From: Candidatus Rokuibacteriota bacterium
GTDB taxonomy: Bacteria > Methylomirabilota > Methylomirabilia > Rokubacteriales > CSP1-6
Direction of reading: 5' to 3'
DNA: 5,533 nucleotides
Assembly (NCBI GenBank): GCA_016179165.1
Contig: JACORX010000375.1
Coordinates: forward strand, 1 to 5,533
The notes under the pieces are model-generated. The model saw only the letters and a list, made by a program, of their open reading frames with translations. It had not been told where the DNA came from and did no database searches. Every line of letters begins with the position of its first letter. The stretch's first letter is position 1. A program made the position numbers and the translations under genes. Below are positions 1-5,533 of this stretch, piece after piece.

Positions 1-1028
1 CGGTCGGCCTTGGGTCCCGACGGGTCGATCGCCTTGAGCCGGGCGGCGGCATCGTCGTAGAACTTCTTGTGGTAGGGCGTATTCAGCGGCGGGTCGAGGA
101 CCGGGACGTACCGGTTGACGCCCACAAAGCCCTCGACCTTCTGACCGAGCGCGGCTAGATGAGTCGACTCGGCCACGGCGCCGTCGCCCGCGAGCTTGTA
201 CTTCTTGGTCAGCCCGAGGTCGTACGCCTGCGTGACGAAGGTCACAGCCGGCCCGCCGAAGAGGATCGCGAAGAGGCCGTCGAAGTTGCCCGTGATCTTC
301 GAGAGGAAGGCCGTCATGTCGGCCGTGCCGAGGGGGACGCCGGTGGTGCCCACGGTCTCGCCGCCCGCCTTCTTGATCTCCTCGACGTAGGCGTCGCGAG
401 TGGTCTGGCCCCACGCGTAGTCCAGGTAGACGATGTGCCACTTCTTGCCCATCTTTCCGACCATGTGCGGCGCGAACGCCACCGCCTGGGCTGGGGCGTA
501 GTCGAAGGACCGGAAGGTGTAGCGGCTGCACTTGGTGGTGGTGATCGTGGTGTCCAGGCACACGCTCACCATATTGATGACCCTGTGCTCCTCGTAGACG
601 GGCATGCAGGCCAGGCAGACGTTGGAGAGGTAGCCGCCGACGTGGGCGTCGATCTTGTCGTCGATCACCAGCTTCTCGGCCCTGCGCCGGCCCACGTCGG
701 GCTTGGACTCGTAGTCGCCGATGAGAAGCTCGATGGGCCGGCCGTTGAGGCCGCCCGACTTGTTGATGCGGTCCACGGCCATCTGCACGCCGACGAGCGC
801 CGTCTTGCCGCCCGCGGCCGCCGTGCCGGACAGCGGCTGCAGCGTCCCGACCTTGTACGCCTTGGCCTGGCCGAAGGCGTCCCGCCACCACGCGGGCACG
901 GCCACGGTGGCGCCAAGCGCCCCTGCCGCCGCGGCGCCGAAGCCGAGGAACCGGCGCCGGGTGGTCTTGCCGCTGTACCAGAAGTCTTCAGCCTGGGCCC
1001 ACTTCTCGTCTGTCCATTTCTCCGCCAT
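1..1028 (-). CDS. ABC transporter substrate-binding protein, branched-chain amino acid (LivJ) type, Tat-exported; partial, C-terminus beyond window
   Basis: Periplasmic or cell-surface ligand-binding component of a high-affinity ABC importer of the branched-chain amino acid/amide/urea class (type I periplasmic binding fold). The frame is open from ATG at 1028 to the window edge, giving 342 residues; the family is usually about 380-420, so some 40-80 residues lie outside. The N-terminus carries a twin-arginine signal: TRRRFL at residues 23-28, a hydrophobic Ala/Gly-rich stretch to about 47, and a plausible cleavage site after GQA (about 55). The mature part starts with the family pattern KVGTLQPLSG (59-68) and has AVDRINKSGGLNGRPIEL at about 84-101 and YTFRSFDY at 170-177. 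Odd points are a 22-residue leader before the twin arginines and four cysteines (138, 141, 157, 167) in the first lobe. It lies 23 nt after the aminotransferase stop with a strong ribosome binding site, so probably the same operon. No permease or ATPase gene is visible; they may follow beyond base 1. Ligand unknown. Confidence 0.93.
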   Translation of the reverse strand, partial: MAEKWTDEKWAQAEDFWYSGKTTRRRFLGFGAAAAGALGATVAVPAWWRDAFGQAKAYKVGTLQPLSGTAAAGGKTALVGVQMAVDRINKSGGLNGRPIELLIGDYESKPDVGRRRAEKLVIDDKIDAHVGGYLSNVCLACMPVYEEHRVINMVSVCLDTTITTTKCSRYTFRSFDYAPAQAVAFAPHMVGKMGKKWHIVYLDYAWGQTTRDAYVEEIKKAGGETVGTTGVPLGTADMTAFLSKITGNFDGLFAILFGGPAVTFVTQAYDLGLTKKYKLAGDGAVAESTHLAALGQKVEGFVGVNRYVPVLDPPLNTPYHKKFYDDAAARLKAIDPSGPKAD

Positions 1029-1036
1029 GGTCTCTG

Positions 1037-1044
1037 CCCTCCTT
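1037..1044 (-). promoter_or_regulatory. Shine-Dalgarno for the substrate-binding protein
   Basis: On the minus strand AAGGAGGG lies 8 nt before ATG at 1028. This near-perfect anti-SD match fixes the start codon and places the site inside the 23-nt gap after the aminotransferase stop codon. Confidence 0.8.
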
Positions 1045-1051
1045 ATGGGCG

Positions 1052-2371
1052 TTACGGGCGCTGCTCGGCCACGGCCTCGAAAGCCGCGGTGAACACTTGG
1101 ACGGTTCGCTGGATGTCTTCTTCAGTGTGAGCGAGGGAGACGTAGATCTTCTGCGCAGCCTTGACCACGCCCCGTTCGAGGAGCGCGCGAGTGAACGCCG
1201 CGTGCAGGGCCCGGTCGGCCGTCAGCGTGGCCCGGTAGTCGGTGATGGGGCGGTCGGTGAAGTAGATCTCGAAGACTGGCGCCTCGCCCGCGACCTGCGC
1301 CTGGACGCCCGCGCGCCTCGCGGCCTCCGCGAGGGCGGTCTTCACGCGGTTGCCGGTCGCGAAGAGACGCTCGTAGGCGCCCGGCTTGCGGAGCTCGGCG
1401 AGCGTCGCCAGCCCCGCGGCCGCCGCAACCGGGTTGCCGTTGAGCGTGCCCGCCTGCTGGACGAACTCGCCCGTCGCCTCCATAGCGGGCGCCAGGTGGC
1501 GCATGATCTCCGCCCGACCGACCACGGCCGCCAGCGGGAAGCCGCCGCCGATGATCTTGCCCACCGCCGCGAGATCCGGCACGACGCCGTAGTACTCCTG
1601 GGCGCCGCCGTAGGCGAAGCGGAAGCCGGTCACGATCTCGTCGAAGATGAGCGGCACGCCGTAGCGCCGCGTGACCTCGCGCACGCCCGCCAGGAAGCCC
1701 CTGTCCGGCACGATCAGCCGCTGGAACGGTTCCATGATCACGGCCGCCAAGCTCTCGTGGTGCGCGGCGATGATGGCCTCGGTCTCTCCAAGATCGTTGA
1801 AGGGCGCGATCAGCACCTCGTCGCCGATGGCGTGGGGGATGCCGGCCGAGTCGGGCGTGGGCGCGGGGAAGGCCTTGGGCGCCCTCGGCCCCACGCTCAT
1901 CAGGGAGTAGTCGTGGGTGCCGTGGAAGCCGCCCTCGAACTTCAGGATCTTGTCGCGCTTGCGGAAGGCCCGCGCCACGCGCAGCGCGAAAAACGTGGCC
2001 TCGCTGCCCGAGGAGGTATAGCGCACCTGCTCGGCGCAGGGCATGGCGCGGCAGATCTCCTCGGCCAGGGCCACGGCGGGCTCGGAGAGCTGGAAGTACG
2101 TCGTGCCCCGGCTGAGCTGCGCCTCGACGGCCGCGATCACCGCCGGGTGGGCATGGCCCAGCACCATGGGGCCCGAGCCCAGGAGATAGTCGAGGTACTC
2201 GCGCCCGGAGAAGTCGTAGAGGTGGGCGCCGCGGGCTTCCTTGACGAGGAACTGGAGATCGTCGGGGGCGTAGTAGCCGCCGAGCACACCGCCTGGGAAG
2301 CGCCGCACGACCGTGCGGAGCAGCGCGGTTTCCTCGGGACTGCGCGGCGTCGTGGGATTCTGTGGCGCCAT
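1052..2371 (-). CDS. Class III PLP-dependent aminotransferase, glutamate-1-semialdehyde 2,1-aminomutase-like
   Basis: Cytosolic fold-type I PLP enzyme of 439 residues, a normal length for the family. Visible motifs in order are GPMVLGHAHP (67-76, as in GSA aminomutases), the phosphate-binding SGSEA (121-125), GGFHG (147-151), the cofactor-binding DEIVTGFR (244-251, Asp244 contacting the pyridine nitrogen), the Schiff-base lysine in GKIIGGGFP (Lys272), and GTLNGNP (308-314). The closest named family is GSA aminomutase (HemL), but there is no tetrapyrrole gene nearby. The setting with an ABC binding protein, a PxpA-like protein and a dehydrogenase argues for a catabolic aminotransferase or aminomutase of unknown substrate, so no hemL symbol is given. 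The start at 2371 is chosen because a Shine-Dalgarno sits 7 nt upstream and homologous sequence begins soon after. The frame stays open upstream to 2767, but that extension overlaps the dehydrogenase gene and reads as low-complexity Arg/Gly/Pro sequence. Confidence 0.92.
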   Translation of the reverse strand: MAPQNPTTPRSPEETALLRTVVRRFPGGVLGGYYAPDDLQFLVKEARGAHLYDFSGREYLDYLLGSGPMVLGHAHPAVIAAVEAQLSRGTTYFQLSEPAVALAEEICRAMPCAEQVRYTSSGSEATFFALRVARAFRKRDKILKFEGGFHGTHDYSLMSVGPRAPKAFPAPTPDSAGIPHAIGDEVLIAPFNDLGETEAIIAAHHESLAAVIMEPFQRLIVPDRGFLAGVREVTRRYGVPLIFDEIVTGFRFAYGGAQEYYGVVPDLAAVGKIIGGGFPLAAVVGRAEIMRHLAPAMEATGEFVQQAGTLNGNPVAAAAGLATLAELRKPGAYERLFATGNRVKTALAEAARRAGVQAQVAGEAPVFEIYFTDRPITDYRATLTADRALHAAFTRALLERGVVKAAQKIYVSLAHTEEDIQRTVQVFTAAFEAVAEQRP

Positions 2372-2378
2372 CGGGTGG

Positions 2379-2386
2379 CCCCCCTT
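2379..2386 (-). promoter_or_regulatory. Shine-Dalgarno for the aminotransferase
   Basis: On the minus strand AAGGGGGG lies 7 nt before ATG at 2371. It supports this start over the longer open frame that runs back into the dehydrogenase gene. Confidence 0.6.
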
Positions 2387-2396
2387 ATACCGCAAG

Positions 2397-2445
2397 GCGC
2401 CCGGCCCCGCAAGCGGCCGGGGGCGCGCCCGGCCGCAGCCGGGCG
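2397..2445 (-). other. Two adjacent GC-rich stem-loops between dehydrogenase and aminotransferase genes
   Basis: Within the 101-nt gap there is a perfect 8-bp inverted repeat, CGCCCGGC (2426-2433) and GCCGGGCG (2438-2445), with a 4-nt loop. Next to it a second stem pairs CCGGCC (2401-2406) with GGCCGG (2415-2420) across an 8-nt loop; it can extend by GCGC (2397-2400) pairing with 2423-2426 past a 2-nt bulge, competing with the first stem for base 2426. No T-run follows on the minus strand, so this is not a standard intrinsic terminator. It could be an mRNA stability or processing element, a partial terminator, or chance pairing in very GC-rich spacer. The inverted repeats are directly seen; the role is inference. 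Confidence 0.45.
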
Positions 2446-2472
2446 GCTTGACGCCGGGGCCCACGGCCATCG

Positions 2473-3507
2473 TCAGTGCTCGGGGATCAGAACGACCTTG
2501 CCGAAGACCTTCCGGCCCTCGAGGATGCGGTGTCCCTCCCGCGCCTCGGTGAGCGGCAGCACGCGGTCCACCACCGGCCGCAGCTTGCCCGCCTCCAGCA
2601 GCTTCACCAGCGTCTGCAGCTCGCGCTTGGTGCCGTGGTTGGAGCCGATGATCGAGAGCTGCTTGTGGAAGATGTAGTTGACGTCCGTGGTGACCTGGTA
2701 GCCCGACGTCCCGCCGCAGGTGACGAGCCGCCCCATGCGGGTGAGGGAGCGGACCGCGCGATCCCACGTCTCGGTGCCGGTGTTCTCGAAGACCACGTCA
2801 ACGCCCCGCTTGCCTGTGACCTTCATGACCTCCTGGTAGAAGTCGTCCGTGCGGTAGTTGATGAGGACGTCCGCCCCGAGCTCTCGCAGGCGCTGGAACT
2901 TGTCGTCGGAGCCGACGCAGGCGATGACGCGGCACCCCATGAGCCGGCCGATCTGCACGGCGGCCACGCCGATGCCGCTGGCCGCGGACAGGACGAGCAG
3001 GTCCTCGCCCGACCGGAGGTTGGCCCGCGTGACGAGCATGTGCCACGAGGTGAGAAACGTGATGTTGCAGGCGGCCGCCTCCTCGTAGGACATCCCCTGA
3101 TAGAGGGGCACGAGGTTCTCCTCGGGGACCTTCACGTACTGGGCGTAGCCGCCCCACACGTGGGCGCCGACGTAGCGGTACTCCACGCAGCAGTTCGGCT
3201 CGCCGACGAGGCACTGCTCGCAGTGGCCGCAGCCCAGGGCGGCGTACACGACCACCGGGTCCCGCGGCTTGAGGTGCGTGACCTCGGAGCCGACCTCGGC
3301 CACGTCCCCGGCGATGTCGCCGCCCAGGATGTGGGGCAGGCGCTCGTTGGGGCGGTAGGTGCCCGCGCGCGTCATGACGTCGTAGTAGTTGAGGGCCGTC
3401 GCCCGCACCTTGACGAGGACGTCACGGGGGCCGAGCGTGGGCGTCTCGATGTCCTCGTAGCGGAGGACGTCGATGTCGCCGTACTCGTGGAAAACGACGG
3501 CCTTCAT
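2473..3507 (-). CDS. Medium-chain dehydrogenase/reductase (zinc-binding alcohol dehydrogenase / quinone oxidoreductase-like)
   Basis: NAD(P)-dependent cytosolic oxidoreductase of the MDR superfamily, 344 residues, typical length. The N-terminal GroES-like domain starts MKAVVFHEYGD and continues through about residue 130. The structural zinc lobe is intact: Cys93, Cys96, Cys99 and Cys107 have the alcohol dehydrogenase spacing. The catalytic-zinc site looks lost: the usual Cys position reads ALNYYDV (38-44) and the usual GHE reads GGD (62-64). The Rossmann domain has SAASGIGVAA (174-183), and the C-terminal part ends GKVVLIPEH. Such a protein could be a zinc-lobe quinone/enone reductase rather than a classical zinc alcohol dehydrogenase; substrate unknown. 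ATG at 3507 overlaps the pxpA stop in ATGA, suggesting translational coupling, since no good Shine-Dalgarno is visible. A GTG at 3519 in the same frame would add four residues and is less likely because MKAVVF is the usual family beginning. Confidence 0.92.
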   Translation of the reverse strand: MKAVVFHEYGDIDVLRYEDIETPTLGPRDVLVKVRATALNYYDVMTRAGTYRPNERLPHILGGDIAGDVAEVGSEVTHLKPRDPVVVYAALGCGHCEQCLVGEPNCCVEYRYVGAHVWGGYAQYVKVPEENLVPLYQGMSYEEAAACNITFLTSWHMLVTRANLRSGEDLLVLSAASGIGVAAVQIGRLMGCRVIACVGSDDKFQRLRELGADVLINYRTDDFYQEVMKVTGKRGVDVVFENTGTETWDRAVRSLTRMGRLVTCGGTSGYQVTTDVNYIFHKQLSIIGSNHGTKRELQTLVKLLEAGKLRPVVDRVLPLTEAREGHRILEGRKVFGKVVLIPEH

Positions 3508-4283
3508 CGACCGAACCACTCGCGCAGCGGGCGCACGATCAGGCCGGCCTTCTCCAGGCCCTCACGGACCGCGCGCACGATCTTGTGCGCGTCGGGGCTG
3601 TCGCCGTGGATGCAGATGGTCTGGATATCGACGTCGATGAGCGTACCGTCGATGGTGCGGATCTTCCCCTCTTTCGCCATCATGACGGCGTGGTCGGCCG
3701 CCTGCTGGGGGTCGGTGATCATGGCATGCGGCCCGGCCTTGCGTGGCACCATCTGCTTGTCCGCCTGGTACATCCGGTCGGCGAACCCCTCGCTCACGAT
3801 CCGGACCCCGGTCTTCTTGGCCTCGGCCTCGTACTTGGTGTCGGAGAGCGTGAAGAGGAACAGATGCTTGTCCATCTCCATCACGTTCTCAGCCGTCGCC
3901 CGGACCAGCGCGGGATACTGCTCGAACATCGAGTAGTGCACACCGTGCGGCTTGACGTGCTGGAGCTCGACGCCGGCCGCCTTGCAGAAAGCCCAGAGCG
4001 CTCCGGTCTGGTAGCGGTGGTAGTCCTTCATCTCCTGGGGCGTCACGTCGATGGCGCGCCGCCCGAAGCCCATCAGGTCAGGCATGCCGGGGTGGGACCC
4101 GATGGCGACGCCGTGCCGGACGGCCAGCTCCACCGTCCGGCGCATCACGTGGGGGTCGCCGGCGTGGAATCCGCAGGCGACGTTGGCCGACGTGATGTTG
4201 GGCATGACCTCCTCGTCGTGGCCAAGGGTCCACCGGCCGTAGCTCTCCCCCATGTCGCAGTTGATATCGACGAACTTCGCCAT
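3504..4283 (-). CDS. pxpA: LamB/YcsF family protein, 5-oxoprolinase subunit A (PxpA)-like
   Basis: Cytosolic protein of 259 residues, close to the roughly 245-260 of the family. In characterised bacteria PxpA works with PxpB and PxpC in ATP-dependent opening of 5-oxoproline to glutamate. Family hallmarks run the whole length: DINCDMGE (6-13), SANVACGFHAGDP (32-44), SHPGMPDLMGFGRR (63-76), KPHGVHYS (111-118), EGFADRMYQADKQMVPR (165-181) and CIHGDSP (224-230). Compared with E. coli PxpA as I recall it, several motif positions differ: KPHGVHYS for KPHGMLYN, SHPGMPD for AHPSFPD, and a Met in FADRMY. This hints at a divergent subfamily. No pxpB or pxpC lies in the window, so the biochemical role is inferred from family only and the symbol marks family membership. 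ATG at 4283 is chosen because of the Shine-Dalgarno 5 nt upstream; the frame is open to 4322, but those 13 residues are not family-like. Its stop overlaps the dehydrogenase start by four bases. Confidence 0.92.
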   Translation of the reverse strand: MAKFVDINCDMGESYGRWTLGHDEEVMPNITSANVACGFHAGDPHVMRRTVELAVRHGVAIGSHPGMPDLMGFGRRAIDVTPQEMKDYHRYQTGALWAFCKAAGVELQHVKPHGVHYSMFEQYPALVRATAENVMEMDKHLFLFTLSDTKYEAEAKKTGVRIVSEGFADRMYQADKQMVPRKAGPHAMITDPQQAADHAVMMAKEGKIRTIDGTLIDVDIQTICIHGDSPDAHKIVRAVREGLEKAGLIVRPLREWFGR

Positions 4284-4288
4284 CGTCT

Positions 4289-4296
4289 CCCTCCCT
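4289..4296 (-). promoter_or_regulatory. Shine-Dalgarno for the PxpA-like gene
   Basis: On the minus strand AGGGAGGG lies 5 nt before ATG at 4283. It decides this start against the in-frame upstream ATG at 4322. Confidence 0.65.
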
Positions 4297-4366
4297 GAGG
4301 TTGTCGGCATGGACGGGGGCACGGCTTCCTGAGAACGTAGTCCACGCCTGAAGCACGGGTTAATGA

Positions 4367-4381
4367 GGCGGCTGCACCGCC
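4367..4381 (-). other. Small GC stem-loop downstream of the cysteine-synthase-like gene
   Basis: In the 138-nt gap between the cysteine-synthase-like stop (4422) and the pxpA start (4283), GGCGG and CCGCC arms (4367-4371 and 4377-4381) form a 5-bp stem with a 5-nt loop, followed on the minus strand by TCATTAACC rather than a T-run. At best it is a weak terminator or attenuator, so read-through into pxpA is plausible. The rest of this gap holds no gene, and its only other recognisable element is the pxpA ribosome binding site. Confidence 0.25.
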
Positions 4382-4421
4382 GGCCGCCGGCGCGCGGCGA
4401 CGAAGTCGTACCCGGACGCCT

Positions 4422-5468
4422 TCAGTCCAGAAGCTCCCAGCTTGCCTGGTAACGGTCGAGCAGCTCGCCGGTGCGCGGGTCCATCGGGTGCGCGCGCTCG
4501 GGCACCTCCACGCGCTTGGCCTCGCCGCAGAGCGCGGTGGTGAAATACCGCTGGCCGGTGTCGTTGATCATGGTGACGATCGACGGTAGCTCCGGGTGAC
4601 GGCGGGCCAGCTTGAGGGCGGCGGCCACGTTGGCGCCGCTGGAGATGCCGCAGAAGATCCCTTCCTCGGAGGCGGCCCGGCGCGCGGCCTCGATGGCCTC
4701 CGCCGTGGTCGTGGTGATGACACCGGTGAGGTGGGTGTCGTCGAGGTTTTCGGGGATGAAGCCGTCGCCGATGCCCTCGATGCCGTGCGGGCCCCACGTC
4801 CGGCGGGTCAGCATCGCGCACTCGTCGGGCTCGACGGCGTAGAGCTTGACCTTCGCGTCGCGCTCGCGCAGGAAGCGCCCCACGCCGGTGATCGTCCCGC
4901 CGCTACCCTGCACGTCCACGAAGGCGCCGACAACGCCTCCGCACTGCTCCCAGATCTCGGGGCCGGTCGTGTGGTAGTGGGCGTCGACGTTGTTGGGGTT
5001 GTCGAACTGTCCGGGCACCCAGTAGGCGCCCGGAGCGGCGCGCCGGATCTCCTCCAGGCGCTCGACGGCGAGGTCCACGTCGCTTTCCCCGCCGGGTGTG
5101 AAGACGATGTCGGCGCCGTAAGCCCGCATGATTTTCTTCCGCTCGTCGCTCATACCCTCGGGCATGACGATCGTGCAGCGGTAGCCCTTGACGGCGGCGG
5201 CGAAGGCGCAGGCGATGCCGGCGTTGCCGGTGGAGCACTCCAGCACCCGCATGCCGGGCTTGAGCTGGCCGCCGGCCTCCGCCCGCGCGAACATGTGCAG
5301 GTAGATCCGGTCCTTCACGCTGCCCGTCGGTCCGTACCACTCGATCTTCACGTAAACGGGCGGCTTGAGTCCCGCCGTCATCCGGTTCAGCCGCACGAGC
5401 GGTGTGCGGGCGACGGCCTGAGCGATCGAATCGAGAGCAGTACGGTACGCGTCCCAGTGGGTTGGCAC
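4422..5468 (-). CDS. PLP-dependent cysteine synthase / cystathionine beta-synthase family protein
   Basis: Cytosolic fold-type II PLP enzyme of 348 residues; cysteine synthases are usually about 300-320, so there is a modest C-terminal extra segment. Motifs: ARTPLVRLNRM (20-30), the PLP-lysine segment GPTGSVKDR (46-54, Lys52), the substrate-binding loop STGNAGI (79-85), the phosphate-binding GSGGTITG (188-195), AVEPDE (211-216), GIGDGFIPENLD (232-243), GISSGAN (274-280), and DTGQRYFTT (303-311). By family it would replace the beta-substituent of an activated serine (O-acetyl- or O-phosphoserine) with sulfide or another nucleophile. Asn is replaced by Gly in the usual NPTGSVKDR and the loop is STGNAG where cysteine synthases have TSGNTG, so a different substrate is possible. 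There is no CBS-domain tail; the last 25 residues, from about 324, are charged and end SWELLD. The start is GTG at 5468, because family homology begins by about residue 11 and the next in-frame ATG (residue 30) would cut into it; no good Shine-Dalgarno is seen. Confidence 0.9.
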   Translation of the reverse strand: MPTHWDAYRTALDSIAQAVARTPLVRLNRMTAGLKPPVYVKIEWYGPTGSVKDRIYLHMFARAEAGGQLKPGMRVLECSTGNAGIACAFAAAVKGYRCTIVMPEGMSDERKKIMRAYGADIVFTPGGESDVDLAVERLEEIRRAAPGAYWVPGQFDNPNNVDAHYHTTGPEIWEQCGGVVGAFVDVQGSGGTITGVGRFLRERDAKVKLYAVEPDECAMLTRRTWGPHGIEGIGDGFIPENLDDTHLTGVITTTTAEAIEAARRAASEEGIFCGISSGANVAAALKLARRHPELPSIVTMINDTGQRYFTTALCGEAKRVEVPERAHPMDPRTGELLDRYQASWELLD

Positions 5469-5475
5469 GGCGCGC

Positions 5476-5505
5476 AGTGTACCAGCCCCCGTTTGTTGGT
5501 AGCAA
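5476..5505 (-). promoter_or_regulatory. Candidate sigma70-like promoter for the cysteine-synthase-like gene
   Basis: On the minus strand TTGCTA (5505-5500) and TACACT (5481-5476) each match four of six consensus bases with an 18-nt spacer. Transcription would begin about one base before the GTG at 5468, giving an almost leaderless message, which agrees with the absence of a Shine-Dalgarno. An inverted repeat TACCA-N12-TGGTA (5480-5484 and 5497-5501) overlaps both boxes and could be an operator or chance. Weak evidence from pattern alone. Confidence 0.3.
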
Positions 5506-5533
5506 GTGTTGGGTGTGAACGCCGGTGGGCTTC

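Noticed and set aside
159..1130. Plus-strand open frame of 323 codons opposite the binding protein
   Set aside because: The minus strand has a Tat signal, a strong Shine-Dalgarno and LivJ-type motifs across this span; the plus frame is an antisense artefact.
1097..2677. Long plus-strand open frame of 526 codons opposite the aminotransferase
   Set aside because: Its translation has no recognisable family motif and is rich in Arg, Gly, Ala and Val, as expected for the antisense of a GC-rich gene; the minus strand carries full class III aminotransferase motifs.
2372..2767. N-terminal extension of the aminotransferase by 132 residues
   Set aside because: It overlaps the dehydrogenase coding region by almost 300 nt, is low-complexity, and a good Shine-Dalgarno marks ATG at 2371.
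2476..3936. Plus-strand open frame of 486 codons opposite the dehydrogenase and pxpA
   Set aside because: Antisense shadow crossing two well-supported minus-strand genes; biased composition and no motif.
3585..4298. Plus-strand open frame of 237 codons opposite pxpA
   Set aside because: Mirrors pxpA codons; His/Val/Asp-rich translation with no family pattern.
4284..4366. Promoter-like TTAACC-N18-TACGTT on the minus strand before pxpA
   Set aside because: Matches of only four and three of six bases in a GC-rich gap are not enough to call a promoter, though an internal promoter for pxpA cannot be excluded.
4360..4821. Minus-strand frame overlapping the end of the cysteine-synthase-like gene, considered as a frameshifted C-terminus
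   Set aside because: The main frame ends naturally in its own stop at 4422-4424 after complete family motifs; the alternative frame is Arg/His/Pro-rich with no motif.

Overview
The window is GC-rich bacterial DNA with five protein-coding genes, all on the minus strand. Reading in the direction of transcription (from high to low coordinates) they are: a PLP-dependent cysteine synthase/cystathionine beta-synthase-like enzyme (5468 to 4422), a LamB/YcsF family protein of the PxpA 5-oxoprolinase subunit A type (4283 to 3504), a zinc-lobe medium-chain dehydrogenase/quinone-reductase-like protein (3507 to 2473), a class III aminotransferase resembling glutamate-1-semialdehyde aminomutase (2371 to 1052), and a Tat-exported substrate-binding protein of a branched-chain amino acid type ABC transporter (1028 to the window edge, C-terminus missing). 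No RNA gene, CRISPR array, insertion sequence or phage gene was seen.

The organism cannot be named from this sequence. The strong G/C bias at third codon positions (which creates long open frames on the opposite strand), the Tat-exported LivJ-like protein and the catabolic gene mix fit a free-living soil, sediment or groundwater bacterium. Candidates are a Rokubacteria/Methylomirabilota-type lineage or a high-GC proteobacterium. This is inference only.

Layout: 5469-5533 is an upstream region with a weak promoter-like pair very close to a GTG start. A 138-nt gap (4284-4421) separates the cysteine-synthase-like gene from pxpA and ends in a clear Shine-Dalgarno sequence for pxpA. pxpA and the dehydrogenase overlap by four bases (ATGA). 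The dehydrogenase and the aminotransferase are 101 nt apart, a gap holding two very GC-rich stem-loops and a Shine-Dalgarno. The aminotransferase and the binding protein are 23 nt apart with a strong Shine-Dalgarno. The last four genes therefore look like one transcription unit, possibly five with the first.

Together the genes suggest uptake and breakdown of a small nitrogen-containing compound. The ABC binding protein would capture it, the PxpA-like protein could act on a lactam or cyclic amide, and the PLP enzymes and the dehydrogenase could handle amino and redox steps. The usual PxpB/PxpC partners of PxpA are not in the window. Several motif residues differ from the well-known family members, so the true substrates are open. 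This is the most interesting point, but it is a hypothesis: each enzyme on its own belongs to a known family.
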